DNA of 64,000 nt from Callipepla californica brunnescens (lineage: Eukaryota > Chordata > Aves > Galliformes > Odontophoridae): contig JALIRH010000030.1 of assembly GCA_023055505.1 (NCBI GenBank), forward strand, positions 8,366,001 to 8,430,000, given 5' to 3'. Made by a program: the position numbers and the translations under genes. Numbering within the stretch: the first letter of the stretch is position 1; each line of letters starts with the position of its first letter. The notes under the pieces are model-generated. The model was not told the origin of the DNA and did no database searches. It worked only from the letters and a program-made list of their open reading frames with translations. This document shows, in pieces, positions 15,831 through 31,913 of this stretch.

Positions 15831-17344
15831 GAAGCATCTCTTTCTCCGGTGTCTTTGTTTCTTTTGCTGGGGACATTTGCATATCCATGTGCTCAGGCAT
15901 CTCTACTTACTGTTTATTGCTTTCCATTAACTCCTCTCAGCCCTGAGCATGTCTCAGCAAGAGGCAATCACTGTCTGCCCTGCTCCAGAGGACAGCATCT
16001 CCTTGGAGCTGGCTGAGTTCTTGTCCTAACCACTTCTCCTGGTTTCTCTGTTAGGTCTTCTTTTGAAGGCGTGAGCATGCTTAAGCACACTGCTGTTAGA
16101 CGGCCTGCTCTGATGTTCACTGGTGTACTTCTACAGAATTTAAAGCCACACAGAAGGAACTGCTCTCAGGGTACTTTGGAGTTTGTGTACCGGTGATATA
16201 GGTTGGTTTTCTTAGCAATAGGGATTAATACATTGGTTTAAGAACCAGTATATTAGTATCGCAAAAAGAATGCATATGTGCTACTTGTAAAGCTTTCCAT
16301 TTCAGCTTTTGTGGGTGAACAATCTTGTTTTCCCTCAGTAATTCTGCACTGGGAACATAATTGAATTTTATTTTCTGCCTCAATGATTTTGCCTCACAAG
16401 AAGCACTGGAGTCACAATAGAATACTTTATTGCCTCAAAACGTGCAAGCACATTTTTCTCATGTTCCACATACATTGTTTTTAAAAGTTGTGCACTGTGG
16501 TCTCATAATTAATGGGAATCTTCCAAACTGGAAAAAAGTGGATGCAAGTGAGTCAGACATTTCAGGGATGAAGCTGAGGGTGAAATAAAAGAAGTCAGTG
16601 GGCACTTGACACAGAAAAAAACGTGGTGAGGGTGTTCTTGAGAGAAGCCCACCAAGAGAAATGGTGTTTGATTAGCACTTGAGAGATTCAGGACCCCCCG
16701 GGCAACACATCTTTCTGAAAGTAAGGTGGTGAGGGTGTGCTTGAGAGATTCCAGACCCCCAGGAGAAACTGAAGAGCTAGGGTTATTGGGAACTGTGTTG
16801 TGTTATGGCTGCCAGCATTGTGATGTTGTCTGTGAACATGGCTGTGAGTAGTACTGTGAGGGTGCCAAGCGTGTCATTTTTTTCCTCTCTCTGTGGAGTG
16901 TCACCCCTCCCTCCCTGGGTGGCTCCTATTTTTTTATCATCCCTCTTTCAGTTCCCTGCACTATGATAAACACCAATTATTTCCTGTCTCTGCCACTTGT
17001 CCTTTTTTGCCTTTTCTTTCTCCATTTCCTCTCTGTTCCCTCCTGTGCCTTCCTTGGCCTTTGCCTTTTTCAAGCCTCACTCTCCTTATTTATTTTTCCA
17101 AAACTGACTCACCACTCTGTGATCTTCCACACACCTGTCCTGTCTATGAAAGACCCCATTTCTAAAATTTTATTTTGCCCTTTAATTGCTTCAACCAGTC
17201 TCGACTAATTAAGGACTCTGGTGCCCCTGGTAAATACAAAAAATAAATATCAGTCTCCTCTCCAGCCCCAGAGGCTTCCAATGCTAACACTGGGATATTG
17301 GGTTTCCTAGACCTCTGCAGATAAGGACATTCTTGCTTGAATTC
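15831..17344. other. Duplicated upstream flank, no gene seen
   Basis: 15831-16900 is highly similar to 30110-31605 upstream of ZNF-3. It is AT-richer, with no credible ORF. 16900-17210 is pyrimidine-rich and appears unique in the window. An ATTTGCAT octamer lies at 15875-15882; in the 30-kb copy its last base is C. Confidence 0.4.
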
Positions 17345-17399
17345 CTGCTTATGCTTCATTAGCATAATAAAATTCAGCCCCCACCCTTCTTTAACTGCC

Positions 17400-18055
17400 C
17401 CCTCCCTCACTCCCTCCCCTCCTCCTGTCCCCCGGGAGCAGATGTGAGCTGAGAATGAGCAGTGAAAGTGCCCGAGGCCTGGCAGCCGGCTCGGGGCGTG
17501 CTCGCTGTGGCACCTGAGCCTGTGCTGAAGCAGCCAGAGCCTGGCTGGAAGCCATCCGGGCAGCACCGCGGTGGCAGGAGGTGCACCAAGGCCGTCCTGC
17601 GGCCAGCTCCGGGCTGAGGGCACTCGGCATCCTGTGCTCTGCGCGACTCCAAGGAGCCCGGTTGCCTGCAACAGAGCTGGGAGCAGCCTGCTCTGCACCC
17701 AAGGTAGGTGCCCTTCGTGGTTCATGCAGAGGAGCACACGCTGCCAGCAGCACCGGGTGGGACCCTGGTCCCGGCTCCATGTGCTGCCCGGCACGGCAGC
17801 TTTGCTGGGCCAGGTGGGCTGCAACGACAGCAGGAACACTTTGCAGGCGTGTTGCAGCCCGGGTTGGGCAGAGAGGGGCACACGAAGGGCTTGGAGCTGG
17901 GACAGGGAGGAAGCGAGCACAGGAGGTCAGCGTGCTCTGCTGCCCGCTTGTACCTCTGTGATACAGCACAGCTGGGACTGCATTTCTCCCTCTGGACCGC
18001 ACGAGAGGACCTTGCTGTGCAGCTCTGCACGCATGGATTCCTGTAAGCTTTAAAA
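17400..18055 (+). promoter_or_regulatory. Inverted orphan copy of the ZNF promoter/exon-1 block
   Basis: This block is the reverse complement of 15170-15830, with the same splice donor (CCCAAG/GTAGGTG, exon end at 17703) pointing right. No zinc-finger exons follow it on the plus strand: homology to the ZNF first intron continues to 19277 and is then cut by the ERV-D LTR. If it still acts as a promoter, a transcript would read into antisense ERV-D. Confidence 0.4.
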
Positions 18056-19277
18056 TCCCCGTTGTGTACTTTTGTGGGAGTGGATGGAAAGCCTCTAGTA
18101 AGCCGGGAATTGCCACTGTGTCAGCCCCCCCCTGAAGTACTGGGGACTAGGCGGTCATTGCTGTGCGAACGTGTCCCAAGGGTTTTGTTCCGTCTGTCCC
18201 GGCAGCTGCAGATGCCTTTAGCACACAGCAGTGGGCCCCAAGCACGTTGCCAGTGGAGCACGCTTTCATTTCAGATCTTCCACCTCGTGCCGTAGTGACT
18301 TGCGGAAACAAACTCTATAACCCAGAGTGAGGTGATAAGGCAGGTAAGGTTATTCAGCACTGCGCTCACATGCCGGGTGCAAGGGGGATACCCTGTTAGA
18401 GACTATTATTTTATCCCATTGCCTCAATGTCTGCTGATGAACATGTCCAAACTTGTCCAATCTAGTCCTGGCCAAGGGTTGTGAAAGCCTTTGTCTAAGG
18501 GACAAGCAGATGGGCAGGCCCTGGGGCAACGAAAGTGAAACAAGCTGCCAGTTAAGACCCTTTTGTGTGGTACTCATCTCCGTGAGGAGATAGACATCTG
18601 AGGAGACTATTGCATGGCACCCTAGAATGGGAGTTTTCACATAGGCAAGAGAAATGGAGGATAAAAAGAGGGATCGACCATGATAAGAATGTTCATGGTC
18701 TGTACAGGAGCTGAAATATTTCCTGTGACTTTTACCTTCTTTCTGGAATGCTACAGTCAGATACAAAGTAACACCAGGAGGCTGATGATGAACGGTGTCC
18801 CATGGAATGTCTATGGTTAATGCTTAGTTATTTTATTATTTTATTTGGCCATGATTAATTACTTCAGTGTTAGAGATGTGATTTCAAATTTAGGTTCTGT
18901 TCCCTGTTCCTGTCTATTTCTGTTTTCCGTTCTTTCATATTTAGCTTCCAAACCTGGCATTTTGCACGTAACACCTCTCCCCTTACATCCTTGTGTGGCC
19001 CTCGTGATATTGCCAATTTGTCACAGATGGATCCCAATACAATATGCGATCCAAAGCTACCGAGAAGCAGGACTATATTTATTGATAGACAACACATCTG
19101 CAGTACTGATTTAACAGTGCCTTAACAAGACTGGATTACACACACAACTGCAGGAGCCCCTCCCACCGAGTCATGAGGCTCAGAGTGGTCCCCCTGTCTA
19201 TGTCAACTCCTGAACCCACGGAAATAAGGAGCCTTTATGGACCTGGATCCAGTTCTGGTCCCAGACTTGTTCACGGC
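18056..19277 (+). repeat. Inverted copy of the ZNF first-intron sequence
   Basis: This continues the inverted duplication: 18300-19277 mirrors about 28215-29200. It ends exactly at the ERV-D LTR, inside a sequence (GCCGTGAACAAGTCTGG) that is uninterrupted at 13747 and 28217. No gene is seen. Confidence 0.6.
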
Positions 19278-19620
19278 TGTAAAGCAAGTGAAGGCGGTGA
19301 CAGAGCTTTTATTTGAGGTAGAGGCGCTACAGAAAGAGATGTTACAGATAAGGGGGAACGAACTCACCCCTCCCGGCGACCTTTTAGGCTGAGGAACACA
19401 GCCGCCTCTCGTTGGAATGCTGGCGCGCCGGAAGGAAGAGAGCCAGAGAGGGGGGGGGGCAACCCGCGCAGGCTCTGAGCGGATCTGTGCTCCCGGAAGC
19501 ACCTCCGGAAGCACCACCGAGAGGGAGAGAGTGAGAGGGCGGGTGCACCTGGGCTCCTCCGCTCCACTCACTCAGATGCTCATTCACTGGTTCAGGCTGT
19601 GACCAGGCAATCCCACTACA
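19278..19620 (-). mobile_element. ERV-D 3' LTR
   Basis: The minus-strand LTR begins TGTAGTGGG at 19620, directly after a GTGAAGGGGTGCAG purine tract, and ends TTTACA at 19278. It contains an AATAAA signal near 19310-19316 on the complement. It is near-identical in layout to the ERV-E LTR. The outer flank is the interrupted ZNF intron sequence. Confidence 0.85.
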
Positions 19621-19968
19621 CTGCACCCCTTCACAGTATGAACCAGCAACTGAGCAGGTTGGGCATTATCTCCTGCTGTTTTGATGGCTCAAAATATCTA
19701 GTACATCGCGACGCATGTACAATACCCGCTGCAATATAAAATGTTAAGGCACTGAAGGCCATTATTTGTAGTCCCTTCTTGTGGTCTTGTGGGCCAATAC
19801 TTGATGTTCCTTCTGGAGTCGTATCTTCTTTAAGGACCAGTAGGTTCACACTCGACAGTTGCCGAAAGTTCAGCAGTCCACCACCGGATGTCATGATGTT
19901 TCCTCATGGTCACTGGAGCATGCTGGAGTGGTGTTGCTCCTGCTGGCTGTCCTCTGAACTTCATAACC

Positions 19969-22900
19969 TCAAGGGGAGTAATACAGATGTTTAACAGGTA
20001 CAAGGAGGGGTAAGTCTGCCCTCCATGGTAAGATACAGGCTGTATTTCGGTCTTGAGTCAATACCTCTGCCTGTACTGGAGCATGGCCTGGCCTTCGATA
20101 CCATACCCTTTGGCCTGATATCTGTGATTGGATCTCTACATCAGGTACCAAGGGGGGAGTTCTAATTTGCCATAAGGACATGATTAATGTCCCGTTTGCA
20201 ATGAAAATCGGAGTGTCAACTACAACCTCTGTTGGCCATGCACCGACCACAGGAGGGTTTACTGATCCCCCAGCCTCTAACAATCTCCCCCAAGGTCCAA
20301 AGAGACCACACCATTTTGGTCCTACTTGCACCTTCCAAGGCCATTTTACCTTGTGTTTCCCAGGCTCCAGGTCATCAGGGGCAGGGAGCAGAAGATTATT
20401 CATGGTGCCAACTTGTGGCTTAAGTGAGGTGTCTTTCCTAGTGATTTGTATCCTAAATGGAGAGGCCCAAGTTGTCTGCAACATTCTTAAAGCGCTGGGT
20501 CTGCCATCCGTCTCTCATTCAAGTCCCACAGGGTTGCATAAAGCCTCTTGGTCCACCCCTGCAAGGACTGTGAATCTGCCTTCAGAGCAGCCTTCAGGAT
20601 TCCATTATACCTTTCTATTAAGCCTGCTCCCGTTGGATTATAGGGCAGGTGAAACCGCCATTCGATGTTTTCTTCAGCCCACTTTTGTACAGTTGTACCT
20701 GTGAAATGTGTACCTTGGTCACTCTCGATGGCCTCAGGAGTCCCATATGATGCCATCAACCTAGTTAGAGCTTTAATGGTATAGGCTTGGTTTGCCTTCG
20801 CTACAGGATAGGCTTGCATCAGTCCACTTGCTGTGTCAACACAGGTTAGGGCATATCTGGCCCCCTCAGATAGAGGAAGGGGACCTATGTAATCGATCTG
20901 CCATCGTTGTAAAGGGTTGTGTCCTCTGGCAAGATGGGCCGTTGTTTCTCGCAGTGGTCTTGGTCTCATTTGTGAGCAAGCGTCACAGTCCTGACATGCC
21001 TGGACAATATCTGGTAACTGTATGGGCAGCCCTCATGCTTTAGCCGCTGCCCACACGGTTTTCTGTCCTGCATGCCGTAATTTCCGATGCAATCAATGGC
21101 AATATCTTCGGCTGATGTATTTCCTAGCCATCGAACTCGAGCCAGAGTGTCAGCTTCATCATTACCTGGCGACTGCAAGGGTTGATGTCTGGAAACGTGG
21201 TATGTTCGTACAGTCCTGTGCCTAACCACGTTCCATATATCAACCCACATATCTTTGCCCCAGATAGGTCGAGCGTGGATCGCCCAGTCCTGAGTGGCCC
21301 ACTGTGCTATCCAGAGCGTGAGCCCTCGGTAGACTGCCCAGCTATCCGTGCAGACATTCAATGCGCCATCGCCCGGTTCTTGAGTTATCACCATCCACAC
21401 AGCTCGTAGCTCAGCCCACTGGCTACTTTGTCCATCCCCTTCATCGAACCATATTGTTTCAGTTGAGGGATGGTATGCGACAGCTCGCCACCTACTTGGG
21501 TTCCCTCTGCTGGATCCATCTGTGTACCAGGCATCTTCTAGAACAGGGTATTTCCCCTCCCGTACAGGACTCTTCTCTGGACGAGTGACAATTATTTCCT
21601 CAGGTGTTTCACTGTGATATGTTACTGGGCCAAGTATCTTCTGCAGTTCTTCCTTCAGTGGAGATGATGACAGGCGGCTTCTCTGACTGAGGTAGGCAAC
21701 CCAGCGTGACACTGTTTGTGATTGGGCCACCCCCCTCTTAGGGATGTGGATTAGATCTTTTAACCACCCCTGAATTGGCAAAGTTGTTTTAGCAATAACT
21801 TCTGCAGTTTGAGTTATCGGTTCTACTGCCTGCAGTGCAGAATAGGTAGCCAATAACTGCTTTTCAACCATGCTGTATCTTTCTTCTGCTCCGTGCCAAA
21901 CCTATGACCAGAACCCAATGGGGGTCCGAACAGAACTCTGGCGCTGCCACAGACGCCAGCCAAACCCTTCTTGAGTTACGTGCACATCTAGTTCGGCTGG
22001 AAGGGTTGGATCGAATACACCCAGTGCCTGGGCCTGTTTAACAGCTATTTTTGCCTGCTGGAAGGCATCTTGCTCCATTTTACCCCAATCCCATACTTGG
22101 CCTTTTTTTGTTAATCAATATAGAGGTTTTAGGAGTTGTGCTAAGTGGGGTTTAAAGGATCGCCAGTATCCTAATATACCCAAGAACTCCTGCAACTGTT
22201 TTGGTGTTGTGGGAACTGGGAACGCTTGAATCTTATCTATGATCGTGCTGGGTAAGACCTTAGTCTTACCTGACCAGTTAACACCCAGGAATTTAACTGA
22301 TAACCCCGGTCCTTGGACTTTCTGTGGGTTTATAGCCCATCCTTTTTCCTGTAAATAAGTGGTTAATGATGGTAATGCCTTCTCTAATGCCTCAATTGAG
22401 TTGGATGTCAGCATCAGATCATCAATGTAATGGTACATTTTGACGGTAGATGGTTTGTTCCAATTTGCCAAGTCACGAGCTATCAGGTTATGGCAGAATG
22501 TAGGTGAATGCACGTATCCCTGAGGTAGGACTTGAAAAGTCCACTGCCTGCCCTCCCATGTGAATGCAAACTGGTCTTGAGATTCCTCAGCAATTGGAAT
22601 GCTAAAAATGCATTTGCTAAATCCAAAACACAATGATATGTTTCTATTTCTCTACTTAACGTATCCATGAGGGACGCAATGTTGGGTACGGCTGCGTGTA
22701 TCGGCGGAGTGACTTTATTTAGTTCTCTGTAGTCTACCGTCTTTCGCCATGTACCATTTGACTTCCTGACTGGCCATATGGGGGAGTTGTATGGGCTGTG
22801 TGCAGGTCTAATAATCCCTACTCTCTCCAACTCCTGCACAGTCTTGGTAATTTCTTCTTGCCCACCAGGGAGTCTGTATTGTTTCGTATTTGTTATCCGG

Positions 22901-23243
22901 CGAGGTTGTGGCAAACAAATAGGCTCCATTTTTGCATGGCCCCTTAAAATTGCCTGCACCGCCTGGATACTAATACATCTTTCCTTATTCTGAACTCTCC
23001 CACAGTGGTCTGGAGAGTCAGACCCCACAAGATGTCTATCCCCAAGATGTACTCTGGAACTGGGGCAATAGATACATTGTACTCCCGGGGTGGAAGATGC
23101 CCAACCCCCAGTTTCAACCACGTTTGGGTTAAGGGGATCATCTGCCCCGCGAACCCACCTATCATAGCCTTAGTTAATTCAACATAGGGTCTCTGGTCTC
23201 CTGTAGAGACCCTAGTCCTGGGGAATTTTGGCTCCTCTGTCAT
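19969..23243 (-). pseudogene. ERV-D pol: protease end, RT, RNase H, integrase (broken)
   Basis: This is a degenerate minus-strand retroviral pol. In order: protease C-terminal part (22944-23243, with ILGIDILWG), RT (about 22115-22900, with a YIDD catalytic box), connection and RNase H (20966-21871, with WYTDGSS, a WAELRAVW region and CTDSWAVY), integrase core (20487-20969, with DYIGPLP, a SDQGTHF region and LIERYNG), and integrase C-terminal domain (19969-20484, ending YYSP). Breaks: a frameshift within RT near 22500-22630, stops between 21871 and 22115, a disrupted RNase H-integrase junction near 20970, and a 4-bp deletion relative to ERV-C near 20500. No env is present between the pol end and the LTR. 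It belongs to the same family as ERV-C and ERV-E, distinct from ERV-A/B. Confidence 0.88.
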
Positions 23244-23426
23244 GCCATCAGCTCTGCAATCCCCAAGTCTTTTTCCTCTGACGGCTCGACTGTGGCTGCC
23301 CGGGCCGCCTGAGGAGGTTTACGTTTTTTCAGTGGCACCATGAAATCTTCCAGATTCCATGCGTCTTGTGGAATGTGTTCTATAAATCGAATTCCTTCCC
23401 TTTTGGGAGAGGACTAGAATCTTTGA

Positions 23427-23738
23427 TCATTGGGCAACTGTTTCCATAGTTGTAGTTAATACCTGATTAGGCTGCCCATCAATCTTTTCAAATCGAACTC
23501 CTGCTCTCAGCAGGTCATTAAACATCTGTCTTCTCGATACCCTGATGGGTCCAGATTGGATTACCTTAGAGGCTGGTCTCCTAGGTCGTGGTGGTGGATG
23601 GATCTCTGAACTTTCTACCACCATTCGGACATTGTGCCTAGCCTGCAGGCGCTCTGTCTCCCCCAGATGTGCCACCAATTGGGCAGCCTGTTGTATGATG
23701 GCCTCTGAGGCCACTAGGGGGTTCAGTATGGATACCAA
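23427..23738 (-). pseudogene. ERV-D gag C-terminal fragment
   Basis: A 103-codon minus-strand ORF upstream of the protease fragment is placed and spaced as the end of gag. It has a basic, proline-rich middle (PPPRPRRP) and no CCHC knuckle. The rest of gag and the 5' LTR are missing; similarity to the element stops near 23740. Assignment is by position. Confidence 0.5.
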
Positions 23739-23739
23739 A

Positions 23740-23955
23740 GTACAATACTGATGAGGCGGAGCCTCCAGAAGTCATGGGACAGCAGCCTCTCGAGGAAGAA
23801 TTTCCATTGTATACTTTATAAGTGTGTGTTGGAAGAGGAAAGAGAAGTGGGGTTTTCTACATCTTGACTTGAGAAAGTTACTGATGTATGGGACTGATAT
23901 AGGTTGAGGAGAAGGTGGTCAGAGACTGGCTCCAACTTGTTCCACTGTTGATAAT
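23740..23955. other. Unassigned spacer
   Basis: I recognise nothing in this short stretch between the ERV-D remnant and the CR1 fragment. Confidence 0.3.
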
Positions 23956-24215
23956 GGGATGGAATCTGGACCTCTCACTCACACCTGTAGGACCAGGGTC
24001 CTGGCAGAAACAAAGGAGCCTGGCCAAAAGTGAAGACCAAGGCAAAGCACTTATTTAGCCCTTTCTAAGCATTTTCCACATATGAGGAAGCCAGTTCTCC
24101 ATCTTCATTTATCAGAGGGGGAACACTCTCCTTGGTCTGTCTCACTGTGCCTAAGTTCCTGTAGAACCCCTTGTTATTTTATACATCCGTTGCCAAGTTC
24201 AACTCCATCTGTGCC
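23956..24215 (-). mobile_element. CR1 LINE fragment (region between endonuclease and RT)
   Basis: On the complement, decayed coding for the CR1 ORF2 segment between endonuclease and RT can be read: an AELNLATDV-like stretch, a GFYRNL-like stretch, then VPPLINEDGEL. Frameshifts are present. Boundaries are approximate. Confidence 0.6.
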
Positions 24216-24349
24216 TTGGCACAAAATAGTCAGAATGCTTCTAGGGGAAACCTGAAAGGAATGGGGAAACACATGAGCAAGGACATAGGACGGGAATTAA
24301 TAGGATGCAGGTGATCAGTTAATCACTACAGCTCCTGGCTTGGCTGCTG

Positions 24350-24790
24350 TCTCTACTTGCTAGGGATTACACAGCCTCCCAGCTGCTTGCTTCTTCCCCA
24401 CGCATTTCCCTTGATGCTTTGTGTTCCACCAACCCCCAGGGCCATGTTCTACCTCTCCTGCACTACACCAGGCCCCTGCTCCCTGAGATGGAGGTAGCAG
24501 CGCTCCGCCGTACTGCAAGAATCATCTCCTTGCAGCTGGGGACTGAACACAGCTGATTGAACTGAGCTGAGCAAATGGGGTGACCCTACTGCAGGACGTC
24601 TTGCAGACACTTAACCAAGGTCACAGAAAAGACCTTCAAGCTCAGAGTAGAGGCAAGCATGCACTGGACAGCACTCTGAGACCTCTGAGCTGCGGGGATA
24701 AGTTGCTTGTGTACCCTGTGTGAAAGAAATGCCTCCCTGCGATGAAAGCAGTGGACTGGAGTCAGCACCAGAATCAAACTTCCTTCTACC
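24350..24790 (-). repeat. ZNF 3'-flank duplicated module, copy 3 (shortened)
   Basis: This matches the ends of the module at 9700-10440 but has lost part of its middle. It lies just beyond the ZNF-3 poly(A) signals, as copy 2 does beside ZNF-2. Confidence 0.55.
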
Positions 24791-24813
24791 ATTCCTCAAT
24801 CCACATGCGGTCT

Positions 24814-25673
24814 TTTATTTTTAGAACAATAAGCAATACTACAGTGACAAAAGCTCCAGAACAACTCTCCTAATTTATTTACCCCCTTCCCCATCAACTA
24901 CAGGTTATTTTCAGAACAATTCCACGAGCCACGTTACTGCTTTCCTGACACTTGTATTTCATGTGTCACTGCACTCAGAAACTTCTGAGAGCAGCACATG
25001 CACACAGACACACAGAACATCCGTACACAGCTGATTTTCCTTAGGAGATGGCATCCAAAAGCTGCTTGCAGGAAGAGCAGAGGAGAAAAGAAGGCATGGT
25101 GAGTGAATTTCTTTTGTTGGGAAGGAAAGGCCATCTGAAACTCCTGGATAAAGTCACTTCTGCAGAGGTTTCCAGTGAAGGCATCTCCTTTGCAAACACT
25201 TCCTGTGGGGGGAGAAGCATCTGGGTCTCTCTCATGCTGAGTTCTCCAGCATTCTCAAGGTCTCAGTACTGGGGTCTTTCCGATGAGAAATGAGAAGTCA
25301 GCCCTGAGAGAAATTCTTCCTGCAGCACAGACGCTTGCAGGGCATTCCCCTCACGAGCACTCGGCAACATTCAGTGCGGACAGAGCACTGGATGAAGCTC
25401 TTCTTGCAGTATTGGCATTTCTGTGGTCCCTGCCCTGAGTGGATCCCTTTCTACTCAATCAGGTTGGAGCATTGGTTGGAGCTCAACCTGCATTTGGTAT
25501 AAGGGAAGTGTGTGGTTCATCACCACACACAGCCACAGTGGGTAACCAGGCTGTGGCTCTGGTTGAAGCTATTCCATGTCTGGGGCATTGCAGGCTCTGT
25601 CTGCAGTGTGCATGTGCTGGTAGGAAACGTGGCTGGAACTGATTCTAAAGGTTCTCATATTCAGAAGGTGCTT
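24814..25673 (-). other. ZNF-3 3' region with poly(A) signals
   Basis: This is the minus-strand 3' tail with AATAAA on the complement at 24874-24879 and 24814-24819. It carries the same decayed finger relics as the ZNF-1 and ZNF-2 tails. Confidence 0.6.
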
Positions 25674-29439
<3,766 letters not shown>

Positions 29440-30110
29440 AAGCTTACAGGAATCCACGCGTGCAGAGCTGCGCAGCAAGGTCCTCTCGTGCGGTCCAGAG
29501 CTAGAACTGCAGTCCCAGCTGCGCTGTATCACAGAGGTACAAGCGGGCAGCAGAGCACGCTGACCTCCTGTGCTCACTTCCTCCCTGTCCCAGCTCCAAG
29601 CCCTTCGTGTGCCCCTCTCTGCCCAACCCGGGCTGCAACACGCCTGCAAAGTGTTCCTGCTGTCGTTGCAGCCCACCTGGCCCAGCAAAGCTGCCGTGCC
29701 GGGCAGCACATGGAGCCGGGACCAGGGTCCCACCCGGTGCTGCTGGCACGTGTGCTCCTCTGCACGAAGCACGAAGGGCACCTACCTTGGGTGCAGAGCA
29801 GGCTGCTCCCAGCTCTGTTGTAGGCAACCGGGCTCCTTGGAGTCGCGCAGAGCACAGGATGCCGAGTGCCCTCAGCCCGGAGCTGGCCGCAGGACGGCCT
29901 TGGTGCACCTCCTGCCACCGCGGTGCTGCCCGGATGGCTTCCAGCCAGGCTCTGGCTGCTTCAGCACAGGCTCAGGTGCCACAGTGAGCACGCCCCGAGC
30001 CGGCTGCCAGGCCTCGGGCAGTTTCAATACTCATTCTCAGCTCACATCTGCTCCTGGGGGACAGGAGGAGGGGAGGGAGGGACGGCATAGTTAAAGAAGG
30101 GTGGGGGCTG
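29440..30110 (-). promoter_or_regulatory. GC-rich block with splice donor: likely ZNF-3 promoter and non-coding exon 1
   Basis: Same block as at 15170-15830 and in the same relation to its zinc-finger gene. The donor CCCAAG/GTAGGTG ends the inferred exon at 29786. This copy keeps the ~30 bp missing from the ZNF-2 copy. Promoter function is inferred from position, composition and the conserved donor. Confidence 0.45.
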
Positions 30111-31610
30111 AGTTTTGTTATGCTAATGAAGCATTGCTTTCTGCGGTGTCTTTGTTTCCTTTGCTGGGGACATTTGCACATCCACGTGCTCAGGCATCCC
30201 TACTTACTGTTTACTGCTTTCCATTAACTCCTCTCAGCTATGAGCATGTTTCAACAAGAGGCAGTCACTGTCTGCCCTGGTCCAGAGGACAGCATCTCCC
30301 TGCAGCTGGCTGAGTTCTTGTCCTAACCACTTCTCCTGGTTTCTCTGTTAGGTCTACCTTTGAAGGCGTGAGCATGGTGACCATCTCTGCTCTACGTGGG
30401 CCAGCTCTGATGTTCGCCGTTGTATATCTACAGTCTGTAAGGCCACCCAGAAGGAACTGCTCTCAGCATACATGGGAGTTTGTTTACAGGTGATATAGGT
30501 TGGTTTTCTTAGCCATAGGGATTAATACATTAGTTTAAGAACTGGTATACTACCTTAGCAAAAATAATGCATATGTGCTACTTATAAATCTTTCAATTTC
30601 AGCTTTTGTGGGTGAACAGTCCCAATAATTCTGCACGGGGAACGTAATTGAATTTTATTTTCTGCCTCAATGGTTTTGCCTCACAAGAAGCACTGGAGTC
30701 ACAATAGAATACTTTTTTGCCTCAAAACGTGCAAGTACATTTTGCTCAGGTTCCACATCCTTTGGTTTTAAAAGTGATGCACTGTGGGCTCATAGTCAAT
30801 CAGAATCTTCCAAACCGGGAAAAAGTGGATGCAAGTGACTCAGAGGGTTCAGGAATGAAGCGGATGGTGGAAAAATGGAAGAAGTCAGTGGGCACTCGAC
30901 CCTGTATACCACTGAGCATGCCCAAAGGGACATTAGCACATACCTGTGAGACCTTGAAAAAGAAGGGCTATGTATGCCAGCGTACAGCAGATGTATGTCT
31001 GAACTGTTCAAATGCAGAACCTGAACTCTGAGAGGGTGCGCTTGCTTGTCAAGACGCCCAGTGCGCACCGTGAGGAATAAAGGGATGCTGCTTTCTAACA
31101 TCACACTGAGTGATTCTCAGGGAGCTCCCCCCAATCCAGGCTCCATCGGGACCAGCTGCATGTTCCCTGCATTGCAGCAATGCATTCCTTTGTACTGCCC
31201 CTGCGAAAGCGTGACAGAAGCTTGTCACGTACGGAGAGTAAGGGTGAGGGGATCCCCGAGTAGTACCCCACATGCAGTTATGGAGATGACCCATGTGTGC
31301 AACGGGTTCTTTTTCCCAGAAATAACATGGTGAGGGGGTTCTAGAGAGAAGGCAACCAAGAGAAATGAGGTTTGAGTAGTAGTTGAGAGATTCAGGACCC
31401 CCCGGGCTCTACATCTTCCTGAAAGTAAGGTGGTGAGGGTGTGCTTGAGAGATTCCAGACCCCCAGGAGAAACTGAAGAGCTAGGGTTATTGGGAACTGT
31501 GTTGTGTTATGGTTGCCGGCATTGTGATGTTGTCTGTGAACATGGCTGTGAGTAGTACTGTGAGGGTGCCAAGTTTGTCATTTTTTTCCTCTGTCTGTGG
31601 AGTGTCACCC
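30111..31610. other. Duplicated upstream flank, no gene seen
   Basis: This is similar to 15831-16900. It contains an extra ~400 bp (about 30890-31320) that has no counterpart in the 16-kb copy. It is joined to the truncated ERV-C LTR near 31611. Confidence 0.4.
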
Positions 31611-31807
31611 ACAGGGAAGGATCTCTTGTTGGATTTCCCTCCCTGGTGGAGTTATTAGCGAGCCTCAACCATCATTGAGGTGAGCCATTGAGGTGAGCCA
31701 ATCTCTTTTGCTGTTTTTTTGTATACCATCTATTTAAAGCCTACCAAAAATATACCATCTTTTGCACTATCTCCTTGAGTGCTTTCCTTGGGGTTATTTG
31801 CCTTACA
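31611..31807 (+). mobile_element. ERV-C 5' LTR, truncated
   Basis: This is homologous to the last ~187 bp of the ERV-C 3' LTR (about 34552-34738), ending TTACA at 31807, and is followed by a TGGCGAGCC primer-site-like sequence. The first ~150 bp of the LTR are missing, so this copy has no intact U3 promoter. Confidence 0.75.
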
Positions 31808-31829
31808 ATTGGCGAGCCAGGCAGGCTTA

Positions 31830-31905
31830 AAAAATAATATACATATATATATATATGTATATGTATATATATATGTGTATATATATATACACACACATAT
31901 ACAGT
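31830..31905. repeat. (TA)n / TATG / CA microsatellite
   Basis: This simple repeat lies between the LTR/primer-site region and the pol remnant of ERV-C. It occupies the point where gag, protease and most of RT have been deleted. Confidence 0.85.
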
Positions 31906-31913
31906 AACTTACC

